Source of the DNA: Fulvivirga ulvae | Lineage (GTDB): Bacteria; Bacteroidota; Bacteroidia; Cytophagales; Cyclobacteriaceae | Assembly (NCBI RefSeq): GCF_021389975.1 | Contig: NZ_CP089981.1 | Coordinates: 2,877,501-2,941,500 of the forward strand | Reading direction: 5' to 3' | Length of the DNA: 64,000 nucleotides | Shown: positions 33,124-41,673 of the stretch, piece by piece | Layout: every line of letters begins with the position of its first letter | How positions within the stretch are numbered: position 1 is the stretch's first letter | Position numbers and translations under genes: made by a program | Notes under the pieces: generated by a model | Told to the model about the DNA's origin: nothing | The model's input: only the letters and a program-made list of their open reading frames with translations | The model's database searches: none

Positions 33124-33587
33124 ATGAGAGCTGTAGAAATAACACAAACCGGAAAGATGAAGATTGTGGAAAGAGAAATTCCGCAAATCGGTGTGGACGA
33201 GATTCTTTTAATATTAAATATGTGGGGTTTTGTGGCTCTGACCTTAGTACTTATCCCGGTAAAAACCCTGTGGAGTATCCGCGAATTCCAGGACACGAAA
33301 TATCAGCTATTATCGAAAAAACAGGTCCAGGCGTACCACAATCTTTCAAAACAGGGCAACGGGCTACTGTCGAGCCATACACCAATTGCGGACAGTGCAC
33401 ATCATGTAAACAAAAAAGGTTCAATGCATATAGGTACAACCAGACCCTTAGTGTTCAGCGAGACGGAGGAATGGCCGGATATATCTCTATTCCCTGGCAA
33501 AAAGTACTGGTTGAAGAAGATTTAAACTATGTGCAATTGGCCTTGGTGGAACCAATCACTGTTGGTTTCCATGCGATACTCTATTAA
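33124..33587 (+). pseudogene. Broken zinc-type alcohol dehydrogenase
   Basis: The start (MRAVEITQTGKMKIVEREIPQ) and the GroES-like body (YVGFCGSDLSTYPGKNPVE, RIPGHEISAI, VEPYTNCGQCTSCKQKRFN, LALVEPITVGFHA) lie in two different frames with the shift near 33210. The protein ends at 33587 before the NAD-binding Rossmann half. So both a frameshift and a C-terminal loss are present and it cannot be functional. The catalytic Cys-Gly-Ser-Asp and the structural Cys cluster are preserved in the broken frame. It sits just outside the fucose region and may have been a sugar-alcohol dehydrogenase. Confidence 0.8.
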
Positions 33588-33589
33588 GG

Positions 33590-35257
33590 TTACCTGATTA
33601 ATAGCCCCTGTACCTTCACCCCCTGAGGAGTAACTACACGTACTACATACATACCTTTTGACAATGAAGATGCATCATAAGTAATTCTATTGCTCAAAGT
33701 ATTTATAATAGGTATGTCAACAGGTTCACCAATAGCAGATAATATTGACACAGTTAAATATAATTCTGTTATGCCCAGGTCAATAATAAGTTCTTTTTGT
33801 GCTTGAATATAATAGATGGATATATTTGATAATGACAAGTTCACTCGTTGTAAAATGGAATAAGTGAAAGAACCGTCATAATCGGTTTGCTTAATTCTAT
33901 AATATGACTCACCGGGGTTAGGACGGGTGTCATACACGGTATATTCTTTTAATTTATGACTGGTGCCTGCACCCTTTTCTAATGCTAACTCCTGCCAAAC
34001 TATACCATCAACCGATCGTTCTACTGTAAAATAGTCATTATTGATCTCGGTTGCGGTTATCCAATGTAGTTTAATACTTGACCCTTCCGGTCTTGCCGAA
34101 AAATCGAAAAATTCTACGGGAAGTGTTGCACACAAACTCTCGGCGACAGATTCCGGTTCTATTGAATAGAAGGAAGAAGGGGTATTTTGGTTATTGTAAG
34201 AAGTGGCAACCCATCCGGCTGTACGTTGCGTCGTTGATATACGGAACTCATCAAATTTAGCATCAATATAGTGATCGGCTGCATACTGGGATCGTCCGAA
34301 ATAGTTAGCTGTAGAAGCTTCCAGGTCTTGAGGGCTTAAGGAGACACCCGTCGCATTTCCCAGCAATGACCCGTTTCGATAAATAGACATGGTAGAGGCA
34401 CTGTTATTCAGAACAACGGCCCAGTGGATCCAGCTTCCTGTATTTGTTGTGTTGGTAACGACAGCACCCTGTTCTCCGCTATTTCCGGTAAGAGTAATTC
34501 TGGCATTTGTATTAGCTGGGCTTCCCGTGCTATTCGATAGGGTAAGAAAAAAATTGACATTGGTATTTTGCCCAAAGTCGAAAACACGTTCCCAGTTCGT
34601 ATTACTTCTATCTAAGTAAACCCACCCTTCAAATGTGAAATTTGTAACTCCCGAGAAAGAGCCATTAGACATGAGAAGGTATTTGCCTGCAGTGCTGGAA
34701 CTAAGAATATTTGTATTATTATCTAAATCTCTTGCGTTTCCTATTTTACCTGCATTAAGATTTGTCGTGGAGTTATCCGTCAGGTTACTCCCATTTGATG
34801 TATAATCAGTAACATCATTGTTAAAGTGCCAGACTCCTTTATAGGAACTGTCCCAAACGCTGTTAAGTGACGGGTCACCGGAAATACTATTGTTACCATA
34901 GTACATATGGATTTCGGTGTTTGAAGATGCACTCAATGTTGGGATTCTCACCCAGGCAATATACTCTCCGGTTGTGGAAACGTAACGTTCAATCTGGTGA
35001 TCGAGCAAGGTACCGCAATCACTTGTAGTAAAGATGATGTCATACCCATTTACATTGGTTACATGCCCACCGCTTGAAGTCTCCCTGAGGTCGTTATCAG
35101 TGACAGATATCAATACAGGGAAATCTACAAGATCAGCTCCCCCTGAAACCTGCGAACTCTGAATCGTTATTTTCTTCGCATAACTGTAGCCAACGGGTTG
35201 TGCTTGAAGAAAATTAATAAAGGTCAGGAATACTATAACAGGAAAAAGATACTTCAT
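33590..35257 (-). CDS. T9SS-exported DUF2341/LamG protein
   Basis: 555 residues from ATG 35257; 52 upstream codons are open but lack a signal peptide. The signal peptide ends near FLQAQ. A DUF2341 domain follows (DNDLRETSSGGHVTNVNGYDIIF, TEIHMYYGN), then a LamG/concanavalin-like domain (FTFEGWVYLD, IHWAVVLNNSASTMSIYRNG, DEFRISTTQRTAGWVATSYN). Residues 380-460 are a fibronectin-like linker and the last 80 a type A sorting domain (KGMYVVRVVTPQGVKVQGLLI). It is a secreted, probably glycan-binding, surface protein. It is convergent with the broken dehydrogenase. Confidence 0.85.
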   Translation of the reverse strand: MKYLFPVIVFLTFINFLQAQPVGYSYAKKITIQSSQVSGGADLVDFPVLISVTDNDLRETSSGGHVTNVNGYDIIFTTSDCGTLLDHQIERYVSTTGEYIAWVRIPTLSASSNTEIHMYYGNNSISGDPSLNSVWDSSYKGVWHFNNDVTDYTSNGSNLTDNSTTNLNAGKIGNARDLDNNTNILSSSTAGKYLLMSNGSFSGVTNFTFEGWVYLDRSNTNWERVFDFGQNTNVNFFLTLSNSTGSPANTNARITLTGNSGEQGAVVTNTTNTGSWIHWAVVLNNSASTMSIYRNGSLLGNATGVSLSPQDLEASTANYFGRSQYAADHYIDAKFDEFRISTTQRTAGWVATSYNNQNTPSSFYSIEPESVAESLCATLPVEFFDFSARPEGSSIKLHWITATEINNDYFTVERSVDGIVWQELALEKGAGTSHKLKEYTVYDTRPNPGESYYRIKQTDYDGSFTYSILQRVNLSLSNISIYYIQAQKELIIDLGITELYLTVSILSAIGEPVDIPIINTLSNRITYDASSLSKGMYVVRVVTPQGVKVQGLLIR

Positions 35258-35554
35258 ACGATCAACAGCAATCGCAATGGAGGAGGTAAAATACAGGAAA
35301 TTACCTGTTTTGGGTAGGTTGCTATGCTGGTCGGATGCATTGATTCGGCTGTGATTACCATTAAGCTTTACTATTAATCTGCCTGAGTTATATTTCATTA
35401 CGCAAATGTTCAATCCTGTTACTTATTATAATTTGTATTTTTTGATTATACAATTTAATATATTTAAGTGTAGCTGCCGCTTTGTTAGCTGTTTATTTTT
35501 TTGGAGATATAATATTATCATTTTGACACGCAGGTGAATGGAGACACTCTGCAC

Positions 35555-36697
35555 TTACCTCTCCAAAAACCGCCCAAAATCCTGCACCCGTTCGCAACAA
35601 ACCTGCTCCATTACCTGCTGCAACTGTGTTTTGAGCAGGGAAATGGCATGGTCGCCACCCTTACTGCCCAGAGCAGCTACACTGTACATAAACGTTCTGC
35701 CCAGAAATGCAAATGAAGCGCCTGTTGCCAGTGTACGGGCAATATCAGGGCCGGAACGAACTCCACTGTCCATCATCACCTTGATCTGGTCTCCGTACTT
35801 CTCTGCAATGGTCTTAAGCGGTTTTATTGTCGACTGCCCGGCATCCAGTTGGCGGCCACCGTGGTTGGACACAATGATACCATCCAGTCCGAGTTTAATG
35901 GCTTGCTCGGTATCCTCTTCGCAGGCCACGCCTTTCAGCACAATCTTGCCCTTCCACATGTCACGGATAGGAGCGATTTTTTCTTCATTTAGCCTACCTG
36001 AAAAGGTGTCGTTCATAAACTTGCCGAGCTGTTTCAGGTCTAGCCCTTTGGGCATGTAAGGCCTTAATGTTTCAAAGTTGGGCTGTCCGTTGATTAGCGT
36101 ACGTAGCGCCCATTCCGGTTTGCCCATAATCCGGAGGATGTTGGACAGCGTCATTTTCGGAGGCATGGCCAGCCCATTGCGGATGTCCCTGGGACGGAAG
36201 CCGAAAGTGGGCACATCACAAAGCAGTACCAGCACCGGGCACCCGGCGGCTTCAGCCCTGCGGATCATATCATCACGGAGTCTGTTTTCTGCGGGATGGT
36301 ACAACTGAAACCAGGCCTTGCCCTCCGTAAGCTCACTGGCGCGTTCAATGCTCATAGTGGTAACCGTGCTGAGAACGAACGGAATATTATGTTCATGGGC
36401 CGCTTTGGCCAGTATTTCCGGAGCCTTGGGCCACATCAGCCCTTGCAACCCTACCGGAGCAATCCCGAAAGGTGCATCATAAGTATGGCCAAACAGCTCA
36501 GTCTTCATTTCGGACATGGTATGTTTGGAAAGGTACCTGGGGATAAGCTGCACATCCCTGATCTCCCTCGTATTCCGGTCAAGGTTTACATCCTCATTGC
36601 AGCCTCCATCGAGGTACTCAAAGGCAAACCGGGGGATTTTCCTGCGAGCCCTGTTCCTTAGGTCTTCAATAGCAGGATATCGTGTATCAAAGCTCAT
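35555..36697 (-). CDS. FMN-dependent alpha-hydroxy acid oxidase (L-lactate dehydrogenase type)
   Basis: 380 residues, full length. FMN- and substrate-binding blocks are seen: APVGLQGLMWPKAPEI, IIVSNHGGRQLD with the catalytic His, DSGVRSGPDIARTLATGASFAFLGR at the phosphate site. It oxidises L-2-hydroxy acids to keto acids. As the last gene of the fucose operon (it overlaps the mutarotase by 4 bp), it probably oxidises the L-lactate that the pathway releases, feeding pyruvate to central metabolism (inference). Confidence 0.9.
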   Translation of the reverse strand: MSFDTRYPAIEDLRNRARRKIPRFAFEYLDGGCNEDVNLDRNTREIRDVQLIPRYLSKHTMSEMKTELFGHTYDAPFGIAPVGLQGLMWPKAPEILAKAAHEHNIPFVLSTVTTMSIERASELTEGKAWFQLYHPAENRLRDDMIRRAEAAGCPVLVLLCDVPTFGFRPRDIRNGLAMPPKMTLSNILRIMGKPEWALRTLINGQPNFETLRPYMPKGLDLKQLGKFMNDTFSGRLNEEKIAPIRDMWKGKIVLKGVACEEDTEQAIKLGLDGIIVSNHGGRQLDAGQSTIKPLKTIAEKYGDQIKVMMDSGVRSGPDIARTLATGASFAFLGRTFMYSVAALGSKGGDHAISLLKTQLQQVMEQVCCERVQDFGRFLER

Positions 36698-37023
36698 AAT
36701 TCAAATATTTTTTCCATGAGTACCCATTTTTCATCTGTCTGGGCAAAAGGCAGTCGTTGCTGATATTGATCCATCAGAGTCTCCCATTCCTGAACCTTGG
36801 GGTTGTCTGCATCCATCTTTCGTTTCTTTTCAAAAGTAAAGGAAGCATCCACCTCCATGATCATAAATAACCTGGTATGGATATGGAAAATTTCCATTTG
36901 CAGAATCCCCGAATCACGGATACTCCTGATCACCTCCGGCCACACTTGTTGGTGGTATTCAATGTACCGGGCTATCAGTTCAGGGTCATTTTTCAGATCA
37001 AGCGTGAGACAGTAGCGTTTCAT
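36694..37023 (-). CDS. L-fucose/L-rhamnose mutarotase (RhaM-like)
   Basis: 109 residues. It is a ferredoxin-like fold of the DUF718/RhaM family: RYCLTLDLKNDPELIARYIEYHQQVWPEVIRSIRDSGI, then MEIFHIHTRLFMIMEVD. The HxxxWPE and Tyr residues are in place. It interconverts alpha and beta anomers of the imported deoxyhexose so that the dehydrogenase can act on it. It overlaps both neighbouring genes by 4 bp. Confidence 0.85.
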   Translation of the reverse strand: MKRYCLTLDLKNDPELIARYIEYHQQVWPEVIRSIRDSGILQMEIFHIHTRLFMIMEVDASFTFEKKRKMDADNPKVQEWETLMDQYQQRLPFAQTDEKWVLMEKIFEL

Positions 37024-38324
37024 GCCTGAGCGGTTTTAATAGTTACTCTTTTGCCATAGAGGGCAATTACCGCAAAACATATCGCAGGAAGAATAAAAGA
37101 AAAACTTACTTCCGGAACTCCTAAGATCCTGATGTCTGCATATCCGGCCCCGCCAAGGTCAAGCACTGTGCCCTGTAAGGTAGGCATTAATGCCCCACCG
37201 ACAATGGCCATGACCAAACCCGCGGCACCGATCTTTGATTCATCTTCGGTGAGGCCATCCAGTGCAATGCCGTAAATGGTCGGGAACATCAGCGACATGC
37301 AAAATGAAATAGCCACCAGACAATACAACCCTGCTATACCCGTGAGGAATATGGTGCCTAAAGACAAGCCAAGAGCTACTAAAGAAAAGGCTGTTAACAA
37401 TTTTCCGGAGTTGATATATTTCATAAGGAATGTGCAGAAAAAGCGGCCGAAAAAAAAGCAAATGAAAGCAATAAACTGATAGTTGCCTGCTTCCTCATCG
37501 CTGATGCCAATTGTGTCCGCATAATGGTAAATGTAGGTCCAGCACATGATCTGAGCACCTACATAAAATGCCTGAGAAATCACACCCTCCACATATTTTG
37601 ATTTCTTTACAAGTATTTTGATCGTTTTCCAGGGGCTTTGGTAGAGGTCTCCTGATTTGACCCGTGGCATTTTGCTGGCTACAATCAATACCAGGATCAG
37701 TATTACGCCCAGTCCCAGGGCTACATAGGGTGTCCGGATTACCATGAGGTCAGCCGTGGTGACGGCCGCTTTTGCAGAATCAGACAGTGAAGAGAAATCG
37801 ACATTATCTGATTGAAGTTTTTTTAATACTAATTGTTGGGCAACCAACAGACCTCCGAGCAGGCCAACCGGGTTGAATGATTGAGCCAGATTCAGACGCT
37901 GAGTGGCTGTAACTTTATCACCCATGGCCAGAATGTAGGGGTTGGCTGTGGTTTCCAGAAAGGCCAGCCCGAAGGTGAGAATATATAGCCCCGCCAAAAA
38001 GAATGCAAACTGCTCCGTAACGGCTGCCGGGTAAAACAATAAAGCGCCCAGGGCATAGAGGCTCAGCCCTATAATGATCCCTGTTTTGTAAGAGTACTTT
38101 TGGATGAACAAGGCCGCTGGCAGCGCCATAGTGAAATAGCCTCCATAAAAAGCCAGTTGTACCAGAGAGGCCTGAAAATTGTCTAGCTCAAGCACTTTTT
38201 TAAAAGCAGTCACCATAGGGTCTGTCACGGCGTTGGCAAAGCCCCAGAGAGCAAAGAGCGATGTGATAAGAATAAAAGGCAGCAATATCTTTTTTGATAC
38301 TAAGGGTGGTTTATTCATGTTCAT
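37020..38324 (-). CDS. fucP: L-fucose:proton symporter FucP-like (MFS)
   Basis: 434 residues, twelve membrane segments. FucP marks: FALWGFANAVTDPMVTAFKKVLELDNFQASLVQ near residues 21-53 and FLETTANPYILAMG near 125. It carries L-fucose across the inner membrane. It is 4 bp before the dehydrogenase in the order of transcription and overlaps the mutarotase. The operon context fits fucose use well. Confidence 0.92.
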   Translation of the reverse strand: MNMNKPPLVSKKILLPFILITSLFALWGFANAVTDPMVTAFKKVLELDNFQASLVQLAFYGGYFTMALPAALFIQKYSYKTGIIIGLSLYALGALLFYPAAVTEQFAFFLAGLYILTFGLAFLETTANPYILAMGDKVTATQRLNLAQSFNPVGLLGGLLVAQQLVLKKLQSDNVDFSSLSDSAKAAVTTADLMVIRTPYVALGLGVILILVLIVASKMPRVKSGDLYQSPWKTIKILVKKSKYVEGVISQAFYVGAQIMCWTYIYHYADTIGISDEEAGNYQFIAFICFFFGRFFCTFLMKYINSGKLLTAFSLVALGLSLGTIFLTGIAGLYCLVAISFCMSLMFPTIYGIALDGLTEDESKIGAAGLVMAIVGGALMPTLQGTVLDLGGAGYADIRILGVPEVSFSFILPAICFAVIALYGKRVTIKTAQA

Positions 38325-38328
38325 AGGT

Positions 38329-39111
38329 TTAGGTTATTGCACGGTCGAGGTGAACATAGCCACCATCTACTATTAGCCACTGGCCCGTGGTGTGAGAGCT
38401 ACGTTCTGATAGCAGGAACACTGCTGTTGAGGCGATCTCTTCAGCAGTCGTCATCCTTTGCTCCAGTGGTATTTTGCTTATGATTTTGTTAAGCTTAGCC
38501 TCCGGGTTATCAAAAGTACTGATCCAGCTTTGGTATAAAGGTGTCATTACCTCTGCCGGAACGATGGCATTTACACGGATGCCAAAAGGGGCAAGTTCTA
38601 CAGCCCACTCTCTGGTCAGCGCCAGTTGGGCGCCTTTACTTGCAGCATAGCCCGAGGTGCCTCCCTGACCAGTAAGTGCTGTTTTTGAGCTTATATTTAC
38701 AATTGATCCTTTGGAGATCTTTAAGTGGTCAACCGCATAGTGTACAAGGTCGTAATAATGTGAAAGGTTGGTCATGAGTGACTTCATGAATTTTGCCGGG
38801 CTGCCATTGATCAATCCTGTACCATCATTAACACCGGCATTATTCACGATTCCATCAATTTTGCCAAAAGTGGCAACGGTTTCATCTACTATCTGTTTGC
38901 ATACATCCTCTTCTCCCAACTCCTGATTGATCACGTGGCACCGGCCTCCCCGGGAGATGATCTGCTGTTGAACTTTTTCTGCAGCATTGGCTGACCGTCC
39001 TACAATGACAGGGACAGCACCTTCATGGGCAAGCTCCAAAACAATGGCTTCTCCAATTCCTTTAGCGCCTCCGGTAACAATAAATACTTTGTCTTTTAAA
39101 TTTAGATCCAT
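38329..39111 (-). CDS. SDR, probable L-fucose dehydrogenase
   Basis: 260 residues. Rossmann motif VTGGAKGIGEA near residues 12-22, NNAG, catalytic Ser in IVNISSKTA and Y-x3-K in GYAASKGAQ; C-terminal TTGQWLIVDGGYVHLDRA. In the non-phosphorylating pathway this class oxidises L-fucose to L-fucono-lactone. Position beside FucP and the lactonase supports that, but the substrate is inferred from context. Confidence 0.82.
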   Translation of the reverse strand: MDLNLKDKVFIVTGGAKGIGEAIVLELAHEGAVPVIVGRSANAAEKVQQQIISRGGRCHVINQELGEEDVCKQIVDETVATFGKIDGIVNNAGVNDGTGLINGSPAKFMKSLMTNLSHYYDLVHYAVDHLKISKGSIVNISSKTALTGQGGTSGYAASKGAQLALTREWAVELAPFGIRVNAIVPAEVMTPLYQSWISTFDNPEAKLNKIISKIPLEQRMTTAEEIASTAVFLLSERSSHTTGQWLIVDGGYVHLDRAIT

Positions 39112-39113
39112 AA

Positions 39114-39941
39114 TTACGTTAGTTTATAAAAATTTGAGGCTGTCTTTCCCATGATCCAATCCTGCTCTTCAGAACTGAGGACAGAGACGGCCGATTGCAG
39201 TGCTCCGATGATACGGCCATAACTGCCGGCCACAAGGCATACCGGCCAGTCGGAACCATACATAAGCCGCTTTGGGCCAAAATGTTCCAGACAAAAGTCA
39301 AAATAGATCATAAAGTCCTGCTCTGTCCAATGCTGCCAGTCAGCCTCAGTAGCCATGCCGGATAGCTTTACGTGTACATGGTCATACTCACTGAGTATTT
39401 TCATATACTTGGCCCAATGGTCGAAGGACTGCTTCCTAATATCCGGTTTGCTGATATGGTCGATCACCAAAGGCATGGCAGGCAGGCTCCTGACCAATTC
39501 CAGGACGTCATCAAGCTGGGTTTCGTTGGTCAGTATGTCGTAGGTCAGCCCATGCTTCCCAACGCTTTTAACGCCCTCAACGAAACGATTTGAAGTCATA
39601 AACCCTTTTGGTTCGGCCTGGAGGATGTGCCGGACACCTTTGAAATGTTTGTTTGCTTTGAAATAGGCTAATTGCTCTTCCAGGTCAGGTTCTTGCAGGT
39701 CCAGCCAGCCAATCACACCCTTGATCCAATCGTGGGTAGCGGCCAGTTCCAGTAGAAAAAGAGTTTCATTTTCCGATTGGTCTGCCTGCACGGCCACACA
39801 CCCGTCAAGGGCATGCTCGTCGAGCAGCGGTTTGAGGTCCGTAGGCATAAAGTCCCTGCGGATCACCTGCATGTCGTCCGTGATCCAGCCCTCTTTTACC
39901 GGGTGGTACTGCCAGAAATGCTGGTGAGCGTCTATTCTCAT
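39114..39941 (-). CDS. L-fucono-1,5-lactonase-like amidohydrolase
   Basis: 275 residues. An amidohydrolase of the 2-pyrone-4,6-dicarboxylate lactonase type: MRIDAHQHFWQYHPV opens the barrel with its H-x-H, and LMYGSDWPVCLVAGSYG closes it with the catalytic Asp. A metal His is in the LVIDHISKP segment. It hydrolyses the fuconolactone made by the dehydrogenase to L-fuconate (family knowledge plus context). It is adjacent to the FAH-like gene with a 4-bp overlap. Confidence 0.85.
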   Translation of the reverse strand: MRIDAHQHFWQYHPVKEGWITDDMQVIRRDFMPTDLKPLLDEHALDGCVAVQADQSENETLFLLELAATHDWIKGVIGWLDLQEPDLEEQLAYFKANKHFKGVRHILQAEPKGFMTSNRFVEGVKSVGKHGLTYDILTNETQLDDVLELVRSLPAMPLVIDHISKPDIRKQSFDHWAKYMKILSEYDHVHVKLSGMATEADWQHWTEQDFMIYFDFCLEHFGPKRLMYGSDWPVCLVAGSYGRIIGALQSAVSVLSSEEQDWIMGKTASNFYKLT

Positions 39942-40786
39942 GCCTGCCAGTCGATTACTTCCTGCCTTGAACTTCCCAACCCGTCAATACCCAGCTCTAC
40001 CACATCACCGGCTTTCAAGTATACCGGTGGTTTGAAACCAAGCCCAACACCTTCTGGTGTGCCGGTGGAAATAATATCTCCTGGCATCAGGCTCATAAAC
40101 TTCGACAGGTAAGCAATCACCTCCTGCACATTGAAAATGAAATCATTGGTATTTCCATTCTGTACCTTTTTGCCATTCAGTGTAAGCCAGAGGTTCAGGT
40201 TGTTTGGGTTCTCAACTTCGTCTTTGGTGACCAGATACGGGCCCAGCGGAGCAAATGTATCGCAACTTTTACCTTTTACCCACTGGCCGCCACGCTCAAG
40301 CTGGAACTCGCGCTCACTGACATCGTTGTGCAGTACATAGCCGGCCACGTAGTCCAAAGCCTCTTCCTTGCTTACGTAGTTGGCCCTCTTGCCGATCACT
40401 ACGGCCAGCTCTACTTCCCAGTCGGTTTTTTTGCTGTTTTTAGGGATAACAATATTGTCGTTTGGCCCAACAATGGATGACGATGCTTTGAAAAACACTA
40501 CCGGCTCTTTCGGCACGTCCATGCCACTCTCAGCCGCATGCTTTTGATAATTGAGCCCGATACAAATAATCTTGCCCGGACGTTTTACCGGGGCGCCGAG
40601 TCTTACCTCATCGCTTATCCTGGAAGTAGTGGCCGGATCAAATTTTTCCTGCAGAGTAGCAATGCCTCCTTCGGTAAAAAAATCCTCGTCATAATCTCTT
40701 ACTATCCCGCTTACATCGTATCGTACACCTTCATGTTCCACACCTGGTTTTTCAGAGCCAGCCTCTCCAAATCTTATTAATTTCAT
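39938..40786 (-). CDS. FAH-family 2,4-diketo-3-deoxy-L-fuconate hydrolase
   Basis: 282 residues. Fumarylacetoacetate-hydrolase domain from about residue 70: KIICIGLNYQKHAAESG, PVVFFKASSSIVGPND, DWEVELAVVIGKRANYV with the metal-binding Glu, RGGQWVKGKSCDTFAPLGPYL and GDIISTGTPEGVG. It cleaves the diketo acid to pyruvate and L-lactate in this pathway. The L-lactate product fits with the lactate oxidase at the operon end. Confidence 0.86.
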   Translation of the reverse strand: MKLIRFGEAGSEKPGVEHEGVRYDVSGIVRDYDEDFFTEGGIATLQEKFDPATTSRISDEVRLGAPVKRPGKIICIGLNYQKHAAESGMDVPKEPVVFFKASSSIVGPNDNIVIPKNSKKTDWEVELAVVIGKRANYVSKEEALDYVAGYVLHNDVSEREFQLERGGQWVKGKSCDTFAPLGPYLVTKDEVENPNNLNLWLTLNGKKVQNGNTNDFIFNVQEVIAYLSKFMSLMPGDIISTGTPEGVGLGFKPPVYLKAGDVVELGIDGLGSSRQEVIDWQA

Positions 40787-40814
40787 TTTTTATGTTGTTC
40801 TAAAATTTAGTATT

Positions 40815-40857
40815 GTATTTACTCTGACAGGTTTCAAAAACCTGTCAGAGTAAATAC
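40815..40857. repeat. Perfect 19-bp inverted repeat inside the fucose operon
   Basis: GTATTTACTCTGACAGGTT and its exact complement flank a 5-base loop, TCAAA. It starts right after the stop of the 2-keto-3-deoxy-fuconate dehydrogenase and precedes the FAH gene. It may be a mobile hairpin repeat or an intra-operon attenuator/processing site. Confidence 0.7.
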
Positions 40858-41637
40858 TTAAGTATTCAAAGTCACGAAGCCGCCGTCAATAGCAAAGTCA
40901 CTGCCCGTAATGAAAGCGGCTTCATCAGAGCATAGATAAAGTACCAGTGAGCCTATTTCATCAGGCCTTCCCATGCGGCCGATCGGCTGGGTTTTGGAAA
41001 GTGCATCAAACATTTCCTTCTCATTTCCGGGGTAGTTTTTGGAAAGGAATCCATCTACAAACGGCGTATGCACCCTGCCTGGAGAGATGCTGTTGCAGCG
41101 AATGCCATAGCTCAGGCAGTCTTTGGCTACAGAAAGCGTCATGGCATGTACGGCACCTTTGCTGGTAGAATATGCAAACCGGTCAGAGATTCCCACATGA
41201 GCAGCCACCGAAGACAGGTTGACGATAGTTCCACCACCTGATTTCATAGCTTCGACGCCGGTTTTCAGTGTATTGAAAACACCTTTGATGTTGACCTCAC
41301 AGATCCTGTCGAAATCTTCTGTCGAGGTATTCAGTACATTGCCAACATGGGCTATGCCCGCGTTATTGATGAGTATGTCCAGTGCGGCTCCTCCCAGTGC
41401 TTTCCGGAATACGGCCTGCACGTCTCCGGCATCAGCCACATTGCACTTCCAGTTATTGGCTTTGCCATTTTCGGCTTCTATTTCCTTAACCACTTTTTCA
41501 GCGGAAGTTTCATCAATATCGAGAATGTGGGCTTCTGCACCATGGGCAGCTAAAATAATGGCTATGGCCCGGCCTATTCCACTCCCGCCACCGGTAATGA
41601 TGGCTTTCTTTCCAGTTAGATCAAATGTTTTTTTCAT
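40858..41637 (-). CDS. SDR, probable 2-keto-3-deoxy-L-fuconate dehydrogenase
   Basis: 259 residues. Rossmann motif ITGGGSGIGRA near residues 14-24, INNAGIAHVG, Ser in VNLSSVAAH, Y-x3-K in FAYSTSKGAVH, and GSDFAIDGGFV at the end. The subtype with IDGGF and the RMGRPDEIGSLVLYLCSD block fits SDRs that oxidise 2-keto-3-deoxy acids. In this operon it would make 2,4-diketo-3-deoxy-L-fuconate. Assigned by context. Confidence 0.82.
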   Translation of the reverse strand: MKKTFDLTGKKAIITGGGSGIGRAIAIILAAHGAEAHILDIDETSAEKVVKEIEAENGKANNWKCNVADAGDVQAVFRKALGGAALDILINNAGIAHVGNVLNTSTEDFDRICEVNIKGVFNTLKTGVEAMKSGGGTIVNLSSVAAHVGISDRFAYSTSKGAVHAMTLSVAKDCLSYGIRCNSISPGRVHTPFVDGFLSKNYPGNEKEMFDALSKTQPIGRMGRPDEIGSLVLYLCSDEAAFITGSDFAIDGGFVTLNT

Positions 41638-41673
41638 GCCTTATTGCTTTCTTATCAACTAAGAGTGTCATGT

